DNA of 56,184 nucleotides from Kurthia zopfii (GCF_003143955.1 NZ_QFVS01000017.1:1-56184); one strand, 5' to 3'; positions 8,799 through 19,501 are shown, counted from the stretch's first letter. Translations and numbers: made by a program. The notes: generated by a model from the sequence alone, not told the origin.

Positions 8799-9236
8799 TT
8801 ATTCCTCCACGATTTTCGATTGGAGTGCGTCGATTAATCGCTGAAGCTCTTCAAAAGTCGCTTCATATGTGTGTAAGTCGCCTCCGAATGGATCGGAAAC
8901 GTCTTTTTTGGAATCCATCACATATTCGCTCAATGTAAATGCCTTGTCCGCAGCCTGTGGATAAAATTGCAATAACGCTTGTAAATGTGCATTCGTCATC
9001 GTAAGAATGAGATCGGATGACGCTATTTTATCAGGCTCGACTGGTGATGAAGTATGGCGATGCTCGATGCCGTGTTGATTCAAAACTGCTTGAGCATTTT
9101 GTGACATTCCTTCACCACCGTATGAATAAACACCCGCTGAAAAGACTTGTATATCTTGAAGATTTTTGTTTTTTAAAATCGCTTCTGCCATCGGACTTCT
9201 ACACGTATTACCCGTACAGATCAAATAAATTTGCAT
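8799..9236 (-). CDS. ywlE: Protein arginine phosphatase (YwlE-type low-molecular-weight phosphatase)
   Basis: This 145-residue enzyme has the low-Mr phosphatase P-loop C7-T-G-N-T-C-R13-S at the N-terminus and the catalytic DPF segment near residue 114. Thr11 in the loop is the residue that gives B. subtilis YwlE specificity for phospho-arginine over phospho-tyrosine, so it probably counteracts the McsB arginine kinase in protein quality control. SD AAGGGG lies before the ATG. Its place between rpiB and ywlC matches Bacillus synteny, although a chemoreceptor gene sits directly downstream here. Confidence 0.9.
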   Translation of the reverse strand: MQIYLICTGNTCRSPMAEAILKNKNLQDIQVFSAGVYSYGGEGMSQNAQAVLNQHGIEHRHTSSPVEPDKIASSDLILTMTNAHLQALLQFYPQAADKAFTLSEYVMDSKKDVSDPFGGDLHTYEATFEELQRLIDALQSKIVEE

Positions 9237-9367
9237 GGCGCACCCCTTAATAGTTAAATTATACCTTATCTAACAGTATAAATGATATAGTAAAAACCCA
9301 TTCTGTCACTTAAAATTGTGTCTAAAGAATTACTCTTGTGATCATTTCTAACAAATTCATCTGTCAT

Positions 9368-9952
9368 TTAAGACTTTAATGTTTGCATGACGATATGTTT
9401 CCATAGCTTTTTCTCATCCGTTTTAATACTCATTTGTTGGTTTTGTTGGATGTGATCTAGCATGATGGCTAAAGTTTGCGCGCGTAAAATAATTTCGCTC
9501 TTCTCTACTTTTGCGACTCTTAACGCGTGTTCGAATCCATTTAAAAATGATAATCTCGATTCTTCAATTTTTTCAATGAATGATTCATCTACTGCTTTCA
9601 TACGGTTCGCATATAAAGTGAATTCATTCAGTAAGTCGATAATGATACTTTGCTCCGCTGTTTCTTCGATGAAATTATTACCGCCTTGAATCAAATAGTT
9701 TTCAACCGATGTGATTTCCAAAGATTCCTCATCAAAGTATGAGCTGAACTTGTAATCCTCTAATACATAATTGAACACTTTGCGAATTAGTTCTTCTTTT
9801 GATTCAATATAATAGTAGAGAGATGGTTTTGTCATATGTAATGCTTCAGCAATTTTTGAAAAACTCGTTTTGTGAATACCATCTTTTGCGAAATAATAAA
9901 TGGCTACATCAATCATCTTTTGATATGTTTCTTCGCCTTTTCTAATTGTCAT
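9368..9952 (-). CDS. TetR/AcrR family transcriptional regulator
   Basis: This 194-residue protein has an N-terminal TetR helix-turn-helix (about residues 8-55; TSFSKIAEALHMTKPSLYYYIESKEELI) and an all-helical C-terminal ligand domain. SD AAGGAG lies before the ATG. It is transcribed alone from an extended -10 promoter that overlaps the ywlC terminator. No obvious target gene is adjacent, so its regulon cannot be deduced. The DNA-binding domain is clear; the effector is unknown. Confidence 0.9.
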   Translation of the reverse strand: MTIRKGEETYQKMIDVAIYYFAKDGIHKTSFSKIAEALHMTKPSLYYYIESKEELIRKVFNYVLEDYKFSSYFDEESLEITSVENYLIQGGNNFIEETAEQSIIIDLLNEFTLYANRMKAVDESFIEKIEESRLSFLNGFEHALRVAKVEKSEIILRAQTLAIMLDHIQQNQQMSIKTDEKKLWKHIVMQTLKS

Positions 9953-9987
9953 AATTTCTGCTCCTTTTTTACCAATCGTTAAGTAAT

Positions 9988-9996
9988 ATTATAGCA
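9988..9996 (-). promoter_or_regulatory. Extended -10 promoter of the tetR-like gene
   Basis: On the minus strand TGCTATAAT is a consensus extended -10 (TGn-TATAAT), about 36 bases before the ATG. It partly overlaps the downstream flank of the ywlC terminator. Confidence 0.55.
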
Positions 9997-10000
9997 TAGA

Positions 10001-10037
10001 AAAAACGTACACTTCATTTTCAGAAATGTACGTTTTT
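10001..10037 (-). terminator. ywlC terminator
   Basis: AAAAACGTACA (10001-10011) and TGTACGTTTTT (10027-10037) form a perfect 11-bp stem flanked by A and T runs. It could act in both directions and separates ywlC from tetR. Confidence 0.8.
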
Positions 10038-10042
10038 CTCAT

Positions 10043-11068
10043 TTATTTATACCAATGTCCGCCTGCAGATTTTTCAAGTCGGTTCATAATTGCTGATCCA
10101 ACGCCATCTGTAGAAGTTACGGTAGCTAGAACAATTTGTGCGTCCGTACTATCACACGCGCGTAATGCATTGTATAAATGTAAGGCCATCTCTTGCTGCG
10201 TATCTTCTCCAAAGCTAAAGAAATAGTCGGCAGCTGTTGTCGCAAATTGATTTGGCGCGAGCAATGCTACTTTCTGACCTTTCGCTTGGATCGCTTGAAT
10301 CGCTTGGTTAATGGCTGATTCGTCTTTTTCGATTAAGTAGACAGGGGCGTTCGGAGCATAATGTGTATATTTCATACCGGGTGCTTTCGGTGCGCCTGCT
10401 TTCTGCTCGATATGTGTCGGCTCTTCCACTTCTCCAATGACAGCTTCCAACATCTCTTTCGTAATGCCACCTGGGCGTAAGATTGTCGGCGTGTCTAATG
10501 TTAAGTCGATGACCGTTGACTCGACACCAATTCCTGTTGCACCGCCGTCTAAAATCATCGGGATTCTTCCACGTAAGTCTTCCTCTACATGAATTCCCTC
10601 TGTTGGACTCGGTTTACCACTTTGATTGGCGCTTGGTGCGGCTACTGGTTCACCTAATTGGCGAAGTAGTTGAAGCGCTACTGGATGATCCGGCATGCGG
10701 AGTCCTACTGTATCTAATCCTGCAGTGACTTTTGTCGAAAGAACATTCGGCTTCACTTTGCAAATAATTGTGAGTGGTCCTGGCCAAAATTCCTTCATAC
10801 AGGCTTGTGCTTTGTCACTTAAATCGACAACATAGCGATCGATTTCTTCCGTTGTGCCAATGTGTACGATTAATGGATTGTCTGACGGGCGACCTTTTGC
10901 CTCATAAATTTTTGATACGGCTAAATCACTCGTGGCAATGCCACCTAATCCATATACAGTCTCGGTTGGAAAGGCTACAACTTCTTCAGATTTCAATAAA
11001 TCCACAGCCTGTTCATAATTTTTACCATTTTCCACATTTTTATCCACAATAATTCTCGTTGTTTCCAT
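10043..11068 (-). CDS. ywlC: L-threonylcarbamoyladenylate synthase (Sua5/YwlC)
   Basis: This enzyme makes threonylcarbamoyl-AMP from threonine, bicarbonate and ATP for the t6A37 modification of ANN-decoding tRNAs. The 341-residue protein has the YrdC catalytic fold (residues about 10-210; FPTETVYGLGG and SAPSANQSGKPSPT motifs) followed by the Sua5 C-terminal domain (about 230-340), so it is the long Sua5 form. SD AAGGAGG precedes the ATG. It lies downstream of prmC, with the DnaA-box cluster overlapping its first codons and upstream region. Confidence 0.94.
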   Translation of the reverse strand: METTRIIVDKNVENGKNYEQAVDLLKSEEVVAFPTETVYGLGGIATSDLAVSKIYEAKGRPSDNPLIVHIGTTEEIDRYVVDLSDKAQACMKEFWPGPLTIICKVKPNVLSTKVTAGLDTVGLRMPDHPVALQLLRQLGEPVAAPSANQSGKPSPTEGIHVEEDLRGRIPMILDGGATGIGVESTVIDLTLDTPTILRPGGITKEMLEAVIGEVEEPTHIEQKAGAPKAPGMKYTHYAPNAPVYLIEKDESAINQAIQAIQAKGQKVALLAPNQFATTAADYFFSFGEDTQQEMALHLYNALRACDSTDAQIVLATVTSTDGVGSAIMNRLEKSAGGHWYK

Positions 11069-11318
11069 CGTTCTTCCTCCTTCCTATCAAGAGTTTTCAG
11101 AAAGTTATGCACAATTTGTTGATAATTAAATAAAATTGTGGATATTTCGAGAAAAAATGTGCATATCTTTTTATTTACAACTCGATCGGGATCTTTTATT
11201 CTTTTTTGATTTTTCCGGATTGCCTTGTAACCCTTACAATCATTGGAATATGTCTCGTGATTTATACTTCTTCTATCTTAATTACTGTAAAGGTTAAAAA
11301 CTTTACAGTTGTGGATAA
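11028..11318. promoter_or_regulatory. DnaA-box cluster upstream of ywlC
   Basis: Three perfect TTATNCACA boxes occur: 11040-11048 (+, TTATCCACA), 11105-11113 (+, TTATGCACA) and 11310-11318 (-, TTATCCACA). Three more have one mismatch: 11028-11036 (+), 11137-11145 (-) and 11158-11166 (-). The stretch is AT-rich and also holds dyads TTGTAA-CCC-TTACAA (11225-11239) and ACTGTAAAG/CTTTACAGT (11284-11309). As I recall, a DnaA-box cluster at ywlC is one of the oriC-proximal clusters known in B. subtilis, which limit initiation. I infer the same role here. Confidence 0.7.
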
Positions 11319-12179
11319 CTACTTAATTTCACAGAAAACCATGCGATTTTGCCCAAATAAGTCCTTTAAAACCTCGATTTTTCCATTAGGGAAGTGCATT
11401 TTCAACAAGTTCTCCACAGCTTCTCCTTGTTGATAGCCGATTTCGAAGCCGATTAATCCAGGTTTATTCATAATATGTGGCAGTTGTTCACATAGTTCAC
11501 GGTATAACTTCAAACCATTCTCATCAGCAAATAACGCACTATGTGGCTCATGTTCTAAAACGACATCTTCCATATCCTTCGCCTCATCGTGCGCAATATA
11601 AGGAGGGTTCGATAAAATAATGTCGAATTTCTCATCGCCAAGTGGTTTCGTTAAATCACCTTGTAAAAAGCGAATATCTGCTTCGTTCGTCACAGCATTT
11701 CTGCGTGCTACTTCAAGCGCAGCTTCACTTAAATCAGTCGCTGTTACTTCAAGTTCTGGGCATTCCTTTTTCATTGAAATGGCAATTGCGCCACTACCCG
11801 TTCCGATATCCGCAAATTTCAATGATTTTGAAGGGAATAATGAAGACATTTTATTCAATGTCGTATAAACCAATTCTTCCGTTTCAGGACGTGGAATTAA
11901 GACATCAGGCGTCACTTCAAACGGACGACCATAGAATTCTTCCTGCCCAATTAAATACTGTACCGGTGTGCCAGCGACATGCTGATCGACAAGTTGCTTA
12001 AATTGTTGTTGTTGTTCATCTGTTAAAGGCTCTTGCATTTTCAGCATTAATTGTGTGTACTCAATCTTCAAAACATGCTGAAGTAGTAAGCGGGCTGCAT
12101 GTGCCTCACGATTATTGTCCTCTAAAAAAGAAGAAGCCCATTTAAGGGCCTCAAAAACTTGCTTACATTCTTGGTTCAT
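11319..12179 (-). CDS. prmC: Peptide chain release factor N5-glutamine methyltransferase
   Basis: PrmC (HemK) methylates the glutamine of the GGQ motif in release factors RF1 and RF2. The 286-residue protein has an N-terminal helical substrate domain and a Rossmann methyltransferase domain with the SAM motif GTGSG at 126-130 and the catalytic NPPY at 191-194. The ATG lies inside the end of prfA (17-base overlap), so it is translationally coupled to its own substrate gene, the usual Bacillales order. A weak dyad at 11284-11309 follows the gene. Confidence 0.96.
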   Translation of the reverse strand: MNQECKQVFEALKWASSFLEDNNREAHAARLLLQHVLKIEYTQLMLKMQEPLTDEQQQQFKQLVDQHVAGTPVQYLIGQEEFYGRPFEVTPDVLIPRPETEELVYTTLNKMSSLFPSKSLKFADIGTGSGAIAISMKKECPELEVTATDLSEAALEVARRNAVTNEADIRFLQGDLTKPLGDEKFDIILSNPPYIAHDEAKDMEDVVLEHEPHSALFADENGLKLYRELCEQLPHIMNKPGLIGFEIGYQQGEAVENLLKMHFPNGKIEVLKDLFGQNRMVFCEIK

Positions 12180-13242
12180 TTAATTGATCCAGTTTGCTCG
12201 CTTGTTCTTCCATAATTAGTGCATCAATAATATCGTCGAGCTTACCTTCGATGATTTGATCTAATTTTTGGATTGTTAAACCGATACGGTGATCAGTTAC
12301 GCGGTTTTGTGGATAGTTGTAAGTACGGATACGTTCAGAACGGTCACCAGTACCAATCGCTGATTTACGTTCAGCATCGATTTCACTTTGTGCTTCTTGA
12401 CTGATTTTGTCGAATACACGTGTACGAAGAACTTTCATCGCTTTATCACGATTTTTCAGTTGTGAACGTTCATCTTGCATCGCTACTACTACGCCTGTTG
12501 GAATATGCGTCATACGTACAGCTGATGCCGTTTTGTTGACGTGCTGACCACCTGCGCCTGATGCGTGGTAAATGTCGACACGAATATCTTTATCTTGTAG
12601 GTCTAATTCTACTTCTTCTGCTTCAGGCATTACTACGACTGTAGAAGTTGATGTATGAACACGGCCTTGTGATTCTGTTTCTGGTACACGTTGAACACGG
12701 TGTGCGCCACTTTCGTATTTGAATTTCGAGTATGCACCTTGACCGCTAATTAGGAATACGATTTCTTTGTATCCACCTAATTCTGTAGGGTTGGCGTTCA
12801 TAATCTCGATTTTCCATCCTTGTGTTTCAGCGTATTTGCTGTACATACGGAATAGTGAGTTTGCGAATAATGCAGCTTCATCGCCACCAGCAGCTCCACG
12901 AATCTCCATGATTACGTTTTTGCTGTCATTCGGGTCTTTCGGAATTAATAGTACTTTTAATTGATCTTCGAAAGTTGGAATTTGAACTTCTAATTCTTTT
13001 AGTTCTTCTTTCACCATTTCTTTCATTTCAGGATCTAATTTTTCATTTAGCATTTCTTTTGCTTCGTCAATTTGTTCTTTTACAGACTTATACTCACGGT
13101 AAACCTCAACTGTTTCTTGAATATCTGACTGTTCTTTTGATAAAGAAGCTAATTTTTTATTATCCGATACAACATCCGGGTCACTTAGTAACTCATTCAG
13201 ACGTTCATAGCGGTCTTCAACTGCTTGAAGGCGATCAAACAT
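12163..13242 (-). CDS. prfA: Peptide chain release factor 1
   Basis: RF1 recognises UAA and UAG stop codons and triggers peptide release. The start chosen is ATG at 13242 ([16 protein letters not shown]), with AAGGTG six bases upstream; a GTG three codons earlier is less well spaced. The 359-residue protein contains the codon-recognition PxT motif (PET at 187-189) and the catalytic GGQ at 231-233, which PrmC modifies. It overlaps prmC. It is the first gene of the prfA-prmC unit, downstream of the tdk terminator. Confidence 0.97.
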   Translation of the reverse strand: MFDRLQAVEDRYERLNELLSDPDVVSDNKKLASLSKEQSDIQETVEVYREYKSVKEQIDEAKEMLNEKLDPEMKEMVKEELKELEVQIPTFEDQLKVLLIPKDPNDSKNVIMEIRGAAGGDEAALFANSLFRMYSKYAETQGWKIEIMNANPTELGGYKEIVFLISGQGAYSKFKYESGAHRVQRVPETESQGRVHTSTSTVVVMPEAEEVELDLQDKDIRVDIYHASGAGGQHVNKTASAVRMTHIPTGVVVAMQDERSQLKNRDKAMKVLRTRVFDKISQEAQSEIDAERKSAIGTGDRSERIRTYNYPQNRVTDHRIGLTIQKLDQIIEGKLDDIIDALIMEEQASKLDQLNEPRM

Positions 13243-13334
13243 TTTATTCACCTTACCCTTTCTATTTTTAAATCTATGAATTTCAGTATTGTTTAGTCAA
13301 CACGAATTTATATATCCTTACAATAGTATAAAGA

Positions 13335-13360
13335 AAAAGAGCAACTCTCGCTACTCTTTT
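13335..13360 (-). terminator. tdk terminator
   Basis: On the minus strand AAAAGAG / CTCTTTT is followed by T-rich sequence, about 50 bases after the tdk stop. A weaker A/T-rich hairpin lies between (about 13383-13402). Confidence 0.55.
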
Positions 13361-13407
13361 GAAAATTATACTTATGATTTTACGAAAAAACTCGTGGTTT
13401 TTTTACA

Positions 13408-14007
13408 TCATTTTTCAATTACAGCAGTTTTACCCTCTGGAACTGAATGATGGTGACGACATCTTGGTTCGTAAGCTTCTGATGCGCCTACTAAAATGAT
13501 TGGATCATCTGCTTTTGCAGGTTCACCGTTAATTAGTCTTTGTGTGCGACTTGCTGGAGACCCGCATTCGCTACATACCGCTTGTAATTTCGTTACTTGC
13601 TCGGCAATCGCCATTAAGAAAGGCATTGGACCGAATGGAACACCTTTGAAATCTTGGTCTAATCCTGCAAGAATTACTCGGAAACCATGATTTGCAAGCT
13701 TTTGGACTGTTTCGATAATATCTTGTCCGAAAAATTGTGCTTCGTCGATTGCAATGACGTCGAAGTCATCTGAAATATAATCCCACATATCTTCAGTGTT
13801 TTCGATTGGGTGAGCAATTACTGTCGTACCGTTATGGGATACAACTGCTTCCTCACTATATCGATTGTCAATTTGTGGTTTAAAAACTGCAATTTTTTGT
13901 TTTGCGAATTGTGCACGACGTACACGACGAATCAATTCCTCTGATTTTCCAGAGAACATACTACCGCAAATTACTTCTACCCAGCCATTTTGCTGTGTTA
14001 CATACAT
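13408..14007 (-). CDS. tdk: Thymidine kinase
   Basis: Tdk phosphorylates thymidine with ATP in DNA precursor salvage. The 199-residue type II enzyme has the P-loop [10 protein letters not shown] (about residues 16-25), the DEAQFF segment (Walker B and catalytic Glu, about 90-95) and zinc-binding cysteines in CSECG (about 145-149) plus the C-terminal CRHHH. SD GAGGGG lies before the ATG. It lies between rpmE and prfA as in B. subtilis, and ends at its own terminator. Confidence 0.97.
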   Translation of the reverse strand: MYVTQQNGWVEVICGSMFSGKSEELIRRVRRAQFAKQKIAVFKPQIDNRYSEEAVVSHNGTTVIAHPIENTEDMWDYISDDFDVIAIDEAQFFGQDIIETVQKLANHGFRVILAGLDQDFKGVPFGPMPFLMAIAEQVTKLQAVCSECGSPASRTQRLINGEPAKADDPIILVGASEAYEPRCRHHHSVPEGKTAVIEK

Positions 14008-14460
14008 ATTAATTGCCCCTCTCTCGCCATTTTATTGAATTTATTATTATGTCTATACATACACTTTATTCTATCAATTAATGTTATGTAAATCGTCTGT
14101 TTTTCAAATAAGCAACGTGTTTTATACTACACGAAAACGGACTTCTAATCAAGAAAAATAGGTTGTTCCATAAATAACATTTGTCTTAAAAATAGCGCGA
14201 ATCCACTTGCAATTAAGTCGTGATTATGATGGTCATAAAATGGATTACACTTTCAGTAATTGCGAATGCTTTCCGCCGACAAGTGTCGCACTAATTCTTC
14301 CAATTCGAAGAAAAGATGCTGTTCTAGAAACATTTAACATACTTTGGATAAGCGATCTGATTCTCTTCAACTTAAGTAGCCTCTATGTCTTCTTACATGA
14401 ATGCACTATTATAGAGTGGAGCCAACCAGGTTTTCATCCTAGAAAAATAATTAGAATCGA
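14008..14460. other. tdk upstream spacer with no recognised gene
   Basis: About 450 bases separate tdk from the rpmE terminator. I see only AT-rich sequence that should carry the tdk promoter, but no convincing -35/-10 pair, riboswitch or repeat. A 102-codon plus-strand frame (14207-14515) has no SD, runs through the rpmE terminator hairpin and has no recognisable domain, so I do not call it a gene. Confidence 0.6.
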
Positions 14461-14500
14461 AAAATACCTGCTAGGCGACAAAGCGCTTAGCAGGTATTTT
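14461..14500 (-). terminator. rpmE terminator
   Basis: A strong hairpin has stem AAAATACCTGCTA.GCG / CGC.TAGCAGGTATTTT and a short loop. It starts 17 bases after the rpmE stop and is A/T flanked on both sides. Confidence 0.9.
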
Positions 14501-14516
14501 AATAATTCGGTTTGAA

Positions 14517-14717
14517 TTATTTAAGACCGTATTTTTTGTTGAAACGATCAACACGTCCATCAGCAGACGCGAATTTTTGACGGCCAGTGTAGAATGGGTG
14601 ACATTCGTTACAGAATTCGATAACGATGTTTTCTTTTACTGAACCAGTTTTGAAAGAGTTACCACAAGAGCATGTTACTGTTGCTTCTTTGTAGTCTGGG
14701 TGGATACCTGTTTTCAT
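14517..14717 (-). CDS. rpmE: Ribosomal protein L31 (zinc-binding form)
   Basis: This 66-residue 50S subunit protein starts at ATG 14717, nine bases after AGAGGAG. The longer open frame upstream has no SD and is not conserved. It keeps the zinc ligands of the C+ form of L31 (CSC at about 16-18 and CNEC at about 36-39), so it is the housekeeping type whose paralogue YtiA replaces it under zinc limitation in Bacillus. It lies between rho and tdk as in B. subtilis. Confidence 0.96.
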   Translation of the reverse strand: MKTGIHPDYKEATVTCSCGNSFKTGSVKENIVIEFCNECHPFYTGRQKFASADGRVDRFNKKYGLK

Positions 14718-14967
14718 AGTATGTTTCTCCTCTCGCCCTGAACCATCTGGAACAGAGTAGTTAATATCAAACTGTTGCCTTACACGACCCAATTAAATCG
14801 TCGCATATGCAACGCGTAATGATTGCATTATGAAACAAATTATAGCAAATATATTGACCAAATGCAATTTATTTTTTCTTTAAATGACGTAAGTTTCATT
14901 TGGAAAGTTAGCATATCAGATGTCATTGCTTAAGTATATTTTTTTGCTCACAATTTGTTTAAGTATT

Positions 14968-16251
14968 TTAGATTAAGCCTTTGCCATTCGTCGCCTTTTT
15001 CATTCCTGAATCAAGCTTTTCGAAAAATTCTTCATTCGTTGCTGTTGGACGGATTTTCCTTAGGAAACGTTCAGTGAAATCAGGTGAATCCGCAAATGTT
15101 TTACGAATCGCCCATAGTTTATTCAACTGTTCTTTTGGAATCAATAATTCTTCTTTACGCGTACCAGAGCGGCGAATATCAATCGCTGGGAAAATACGGC
15201 GTTCTGCTAAATTACGGTCTAGATGCAACTCTAAGTTCCCTGTTCCTTTGAATTCCTCATAGATGACTTCATCCATGCGAGAACCCGTGTCGACTAATGC
15301 AGTTGCTAAAATCGTTAAGCTACCGCCTTCTTCAATATTACGTGCCGCACCGAAGAATCGTTTTGGACGATGGAATGCTGCTGGATCGATCCCACCTGAA
15401 AGTGTACGACCACTTGGTGGAATGACTAAGTTATAAGCACGCGCAAGTCGAGTAATTGAATCCATTAAGATGATGACATCACGCTTATGCTCCACTAATC
15501 GCATCGCTCTTTCTAAAACAAGCTCGGCAACTTTCACATGATTTTCTGGTAATTCATCAAATGTAGAACTCACAACATCCGCCTGAACTGAACGCTCAAT
15601 ATCCGTTACTTCCTCTGGGCGCTCATCAATTAATAGAACGATCAATTCTGCTTCCGGATATTTCTCCGTAACCGAGTTGGCAATTTCTTTAATAAGTAAA
15701 GTTTTACCCGCTTTTGGAGGAGCTACGATTAAACCACGTTGACCAAATCCAACTGGCGCGACTAAATCCATAATACGTGTAGATAAATTCTCTTTCGTCG
15801 TTTCCAATTTGATTTGACGGTCTGGATATAAAGGTGTCAAAGCTGGGAAATGGACGCGTTCTTTCGCTGTTTCTGGATTTTCACCATTTACAGCTTCTAC
15901 ATGTAATAGGCCATAGTAACGTTCGTTTTCTTTTGGTGGACGAACTTTACCCGTTACTTTATCTCCGTTTCTTAAACTGAAACGACGAATTTGTGAAGCG
16001 GAAATATAAATATCTTCTGAACTTGCTGAATAGTTAATAGGACGTAAAAAGCCAAAACCTTCTTGTGAAATAATTTCGAGTACGCCTTCCATGAAGAAAT
16101 AGCCTTCTCTTTCGGCACGAGATTTTAATATCGCGAAAATTAATTCTTTTTTCGTTAATTTGCTATAGTAAGAAATTTTATATTCCTTCGCTAAAGCATA
16201 TAGATCCTTTAATTTCATGTCTTCTAATTGGGAAATTGTTAATGCTGGCAT
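14968..16251 (-). CDS. rho: Transcription termination factor Rho
   Basis: Rho is a hexameric RNA-dependent ATPase that ends transcription. The 427-residue protein has an N-terminal Rho_N helical domain (about 1-45), a cold-shock-like RNA-binding domain (about 50-125; EGFGFLRP and [12 protein letters not shown] motifs), and the ATPase core with Walker A PPKAGKT at 178-184 and Walker B ILMDSITR near 258-265. Its length matches the Bacillus form. The SD before the ATG is weak, which may limit expression. A hairpin at 16354-16388 lies in the leader. Confidence 0.97.
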   Translation of the reverse strand: MPALTISQLEDMKLKDLYALAKEYKISYYSKLTKKELIFAILKSRAEREGYFFMEGVLEIISQEGFGFLRPINYSASSEDIYISASQIRRFSLRNGDKVTGKVRPPKENERYYGLLHVEAVNGENPETAKERVHFPALTPLYPDRQIKLETTKENLSTRIMDLVAPVGFGQRGLIVAPPKAGKTLLIKEIANSVTEKYPEAELIVLLIDERPEEVTDIERSVQADVVSSTFDELPENHVKVAELVLERAMRLVEHKRDVIILMDSITRLARAYNLVIPPSGRTLSGGIDPAAFHRPKRFFGAARNIEEGGSLTILATALVDTGSRMDEVIYEEFKGTGNLELHLDRNLAERRIFPAIDIRRSGTRKEELLIPKEQLNKLWAIRKTFADSPDFTERFLRKIRPTATNEEFFEKLDSGMKKATNGKGLI

Positions 16252-16353
16252 AAATTAAACACCACTCTTATGTTATTTTTAATTATATTATATGTGTATG
16301 GGATGATTTTTAGAAGGAGAATTTTGTAGGTAATACTTTTTTAATAGAACAAG

Positions 16354-16388
16354 AGCTGCCTAGTAAGAATTAATCTCATTAGACAGCT
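16354..16388 (-). terminator. Hairpin between glpX and rho
   Basis: AGCTG.CTA and TAG.CAGCT form an imperfect stem with a long loop, 58 bases after the glpX stop. The following tract is only moderately T-rich. It could be a weak glpX terminator or part of the rho leader. Confidence 0.4.
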
Positions 16389-16445
16389 ACAGTTGTTCAA
16401 TCGTTTTTAGGGTTGCCCCTTATAGTATTAAGTAGTGTGTGAAGG

Positions 16446-17414
16446 TTATTCTTTCATGAATAAGTCTGGTTTTTTATCTAAACTATGACGTCCTTCAACG
16501 AAACGTACAGTACCTGATTTAGCACGCATTACCACTGATTGTGTAGTACAGTGTCCGCCTTTAAACTGAACACCTTTCAATAATTCGCCATCTGTTACAC
16601 CAGTTGCTGCAAAGATTGCGTCATCACCTTTTACTAGATCATTCATGTGTAAAACAGTGTTAACTTGAATTCCCATTTTTTCACAACGAGCGATTTCTTC
16701 ATCGCTTGATGGGATTAAACGTCCTTGGAATTCTCCGCCTAAACATTTAAGTGCTACTGCTGCAATTACGCCCTCTGGAGCGCCACCAGTACCGAATAAA
16801 ATGTCTACACCTGTTTCATCAAATGCTGTGTTAATAGCTGCTGCTACATCGCCGTCACTAATGAATTTAATACGAGCTCCTGCTGCACGGATTTCATCTA
16901 CGATTGCTTGGTGACGATCGCGTTTTAATAAAGTCGCTACTACGTCTTCGATATTTTTGCCTTTCGCTGCTGCTACTGCTTTTAAGTTGTCAGTAACCGA
17001 TGCATCGATATCGATTTTGCCAGCTGCTTCTGGACCAACTGCAATTTTCTCCATGTACATATCTGGTGCATGAAGTAGATTTCCTCTGTCTGCGATTGCA
17101 AGAACAGTTAGCGCATTACCACTACCTGCTGCTACGATATTCGTACCTTCAAGTGGGTCAACTGCAATATCAACTTTTGGACCATTTTGATCTGAACCTA
17201 ATTTTTCACCGATGTAAAGCATTGGCGCTTCGTCCATTTCACCTTCACCGATTACTACTACTGCGTCCATTGGAATTGAATCGAAAACTTGGCGCATTGC
17301 TGTTGTAGCTGCGTCATCTGCTTCCATTTTTAATCCACGACCCATCCATCTTGCTGATGCAATTGCCGCTGCTTCTGTTACACGTACTACTTCCATTGAT
17401 AAACTGCGTTTCAT
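16446..17414 (-). CDS. glpX: Class II fructose-1,6-bisphosphatase
   Basis: GlpX hydrolyses fructose 1,6-bisphosphate to fructose 6-phosphate in gluconeogenesis. The 322-residue protein has the [11 protein letters not shown] segment (about 57-67), the metal-binding DPLEGTN motif (about 87-93) and the [10 protein letters not shown] motif near 207-216 of the GlpX family. SD GGGAGG lies upstream of the ATG. It sits between murA and rho as in B. subtilis, beside fbaA and a transaldolase-like enzyme of the same sugar-phosphate pathways. Confidence 0.95.
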   Translation of the reverse strand: MKRSLSMEVVRVTEAAAIASARWMGRGLKMEADDAATTAMRQVFDSIPMDAVVVIGEGEMDEAPMLYIGEKLGSDQNGPKVDIAVDPLEGTNIVAAGSGNALTVLAIADRGNLLHAPDMYMEKIAVGPEAAGKIDIDASVTDNLKAVAAAKGKNIEDVVATLLKRDRHQAIVDEIRAAGARIKFISDGDVAAAINTAFDETGVDILFGTGGAPEGVIAAVALKCLGGEFQGRLIPSSDEEIARCEKMGIQVNTVLHMNDLVKGDDAIFAATGVTDGELLKGVQFKGGHCTTQSVVMRAKSGTVRFVEGRHSLDKKPDLFMKE

Positions 17415-17528
17415 CTTTTACTGTTCCTCCCGTTTGCCACTTAGTTAGTATTTATAGTGGTATGGTTTAAACCAAATCTATTGTAGCACAGTGAGAAAAT
17501 TATAGTGGTTTTTATGGAAAAAAATTCA

Positions 17529-18809
17529 CTATTTTTCCTCTTTTGTGACAACTTCTGAAAGTGATACTCGGTCTATACCAGCACCTAGTTTCTTCAGTTT
17601 TTCGATTATATTACTATAACCTCTTTCAATATGGTATATATCATGAATCTCAGTTTCGCCTTTAGCAAGAAGACCCGCAATTACTAAAGCTGCTCCTGCT
17701 CGTAAGTCCGATGCTACTACTGTCGCACCAGTTAACGGTGTTGGGCCATTAATAATAGATGTTCTTCCTTCTACTTTCCCTTTTGCACCCATGCTGTTAA
17801 ATTCAGCGATATGCTTAAAGCGAGCAGTGTAAATTGTATCTGTTACAACAGATGTACCAATCGCCTGCGTTTGAAGAACTGAGAATGGCTGTTGTAAGTC
17901 AGTTGGGAAGCCTGGGTAAACGAGTGTTTTAATGTCCACTGGTTTCATGCTTTCCACTTTCGGAATATGAATCTTCTCCTCAAGTTCCTGCACTTCTACG
18001 CCCATTTCTCGTAATTTCGCAGTCAATGGCTCTACATGAAGTGGAATTACATTATCGATTGTCACGCCGTCACCGATTGCTGCAGCCATAATCATATATG
18101 TGCCTGCTTCAATGCGGTCTGGAATAATCGTATGTTCCGTTCCGTGAAGTTCTTCTACACCGTCGATGCGAATGACGTTTGTTCCTGCACCTTTAATGCT
18201 CGCACCCATACTCGTAAGTAAAGTCGCTACATCAATGATTTCAGGTTCTTTCGCCGCATTTTCGATAATCGTTTGACCTTTTGCTAGTACTGCCGCAAGC
18301 ATAATATTAATCGTTGCGCCGACACTGCTGACATCTAAGTAAATTTTAGCGCCTCGTAATTCATCCGCACGAAGATAGATTGCTCCGTGTTCGTTCGTTA
18401 CTTTTGCTCCGAGTGCTTCGAATCCTTTAATGTGTTGGTCGATTGGACGTGGGCCTAAGTAACAACCACCTGGAAGACCAATCACTGCTTTTTTAAAGCG
18501 ACCTAACATTGCACCCATTAAGTAGTATGAAGCTCTTAATTTTTTTACATTACCATTTGGTAGCGGCATATCGATCATTGCTGTCGGATCAATTGACATC
18601 GTGCCATCTTCAAATGATACTTGACCACCGATTTCCTCTAGTAAAGATTTTAATGTCCATACGTCCAGAATTTCAGGTAAACCTTCGATTGTTACTTTAG
18701 AATTCGCCAAAATTGATGCAGGGATTAAAGCAACGGCACTGTTTTTAGCACCGCTAACTTTAATTGTTCCTTGCAGACGTTTTTGGCCTTGAATTTTATA
18801 AACGTCCAT
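17529..18809 (-). CDS. murZ: UDP-N-acetylglucosamine 1-carboxyvinyltransferase (second MurA type)
   Basis: MurA adds phosphoenolpyruvate to UDP-GlcNAc, the first committed step of peptidoglycan synthesis. The 426-residue protein carries KNS at 22-24 and the catalytic loop cysteine C116 in [12 protein letters not shown], so it should be fosfomycin-sensitive. Its position next to fbaA/tal and glpX corresponds to the murAB/murZ paralogue of Bacillus, not the main murAA. SD AGGAG precedes the ATG. It follows the transaldolase gene by 15 bases and is probably cotranscribed with it. Confidence 0.94.
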   Translation of the reverse strand: MDVYKIQGQKRLQGTIKVSGAKNSAVALIPASILANSKVTIEGLPEILDVWTLKSLLEEIGGQVSFEDGTMSIDPTAMIDMPLPNGNVKKLRASYYLMGAMLGRFKKAVIGLPGGCYLGPRPIDQHIKGFEALGAKVTNEHGAIYLRADELRGAKIYLDVSSVGATINIMLAAVLAKGQTIIENAAKEPEIIDVATLLTSMGASIKGAGTNVIRIDGVEELHGTEHTIIPDRIEAGTYMIMAAAIGDGVTIDNVIPLHVEPLTAKLREMGVEVQELEEKIHIPKVESMKPVDIKTLVYPGFPTDLQQPFSVLQTQAIGTSVVTDTIYTARFKHIAEFNSMGAKGKVEGRTSIINGPTPLTGATVVASDLRAGAALVIAGLLAKGETEIHDIYHIERGYSNIIEKLKKLGAGIDRVSLSEVVTKEEK

Positions 18810-18824
18810 TTTATATCTCCTTGC

Positions 18825-19472
18825 TTATTGGTCTTTGTTAGCCCAATCCTTCATAAAGCCTTCAATGCCTTTATCCGTAAGTGGGTGTTTGAATAGTTGA
18901 GTTAGTACTTTGTAAGGTGTTGTTGCGATATGCGCACCTGCTAATGCTGCTTGTGTCACGTGTTGAGGGTGACGAATTGAAGCTGCAATAATTTGTGAAG
19001 GAATCTCATGAATAGCAAAGATTTCTGCGATTTCACGGATTAATTCAACGCCATCTTGACCTAGGTCATCTAAGCGACCGATGAATGGTGACACGTATGT
19101 TGCGCCAGCACGAGCAGCTAATAAAGCTTGGTTCGCTGAGAAAATAAGCGTCACATTTGTTTTGATGCCCTCTTTTGTTAATGCTGCACAAGCTGTAAGA
19201 CCAGCTGGTGTCATCGGTAATTTCACTGTGATGTTCGGGTGGATTTTAGAAAGTTCTAAACCTTCTTTAATCATACCGTCAGCTTCTAATGAGATTACTT
19301 CACCTGATACTGAACCGTCAACTAATTCAGCTATTTCTTTTAAACGGTCGTGGAAAGAGATGTTTTTCTCTTTTGCAACTAGTGATGGATTTGTTGTAAC
19401 ACCTGCGATGATGCCCCAAGAATATGCTTCTTTGATTTCTTCAAAGTTTGCTGTATCGATAAAAAATTTCAT
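18825..19472 (-). CDS. tal: Transaldolase-like / fructose-6-phosphate aldolase family (YwjH)
   Basis: This 215-residue protein is a short-type transaldolase/FSA family TIM barrel. It shows the TTNPSL motif (about 27-32), the ITVKLPMT segment with the Schiff-base lysine (about residue 84), and [15 protein letters not shown]. subtilis YwjH behaves as a transaldolase, moving a dihydroxyacetone unit in the pentose phosphate pathway. Sequence alone cannot exclude FSA activity. SD AGGAGG lies before the ATG. It lies between fbaA and murA. Confidence 0.9.
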   Translation of the reverse strand: MKFFIDTANFEEIKEAYSWGIIAGVTTNPSLVAKEKNISFHDRLKEIAELVDGSVSGEVISLEADGMIKEGLELSKIHPNITVKLPMTPAGLTACAALTKEGIKTNVTLIFSANQALLAARAGATYVSPFIGRLDDLGQDGVELIREIAEIFAIHEIPSQIIAASIRHPQHVTQAALAGAHIATTPYKVLTQLFKHPLTDKGIEGFMKDWANKDQ

Positions 19473-19501
19473 TTTGAATTTCCTCCTGAATTATGACAAA
19501 T

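Noticed and set aside
14207-14515. 102-codon plus-strand open frame upstream of tdk
   Set aside because: It has no SD, begins at TTG, runs through the rpmE terminator and shows no recognisable domain.
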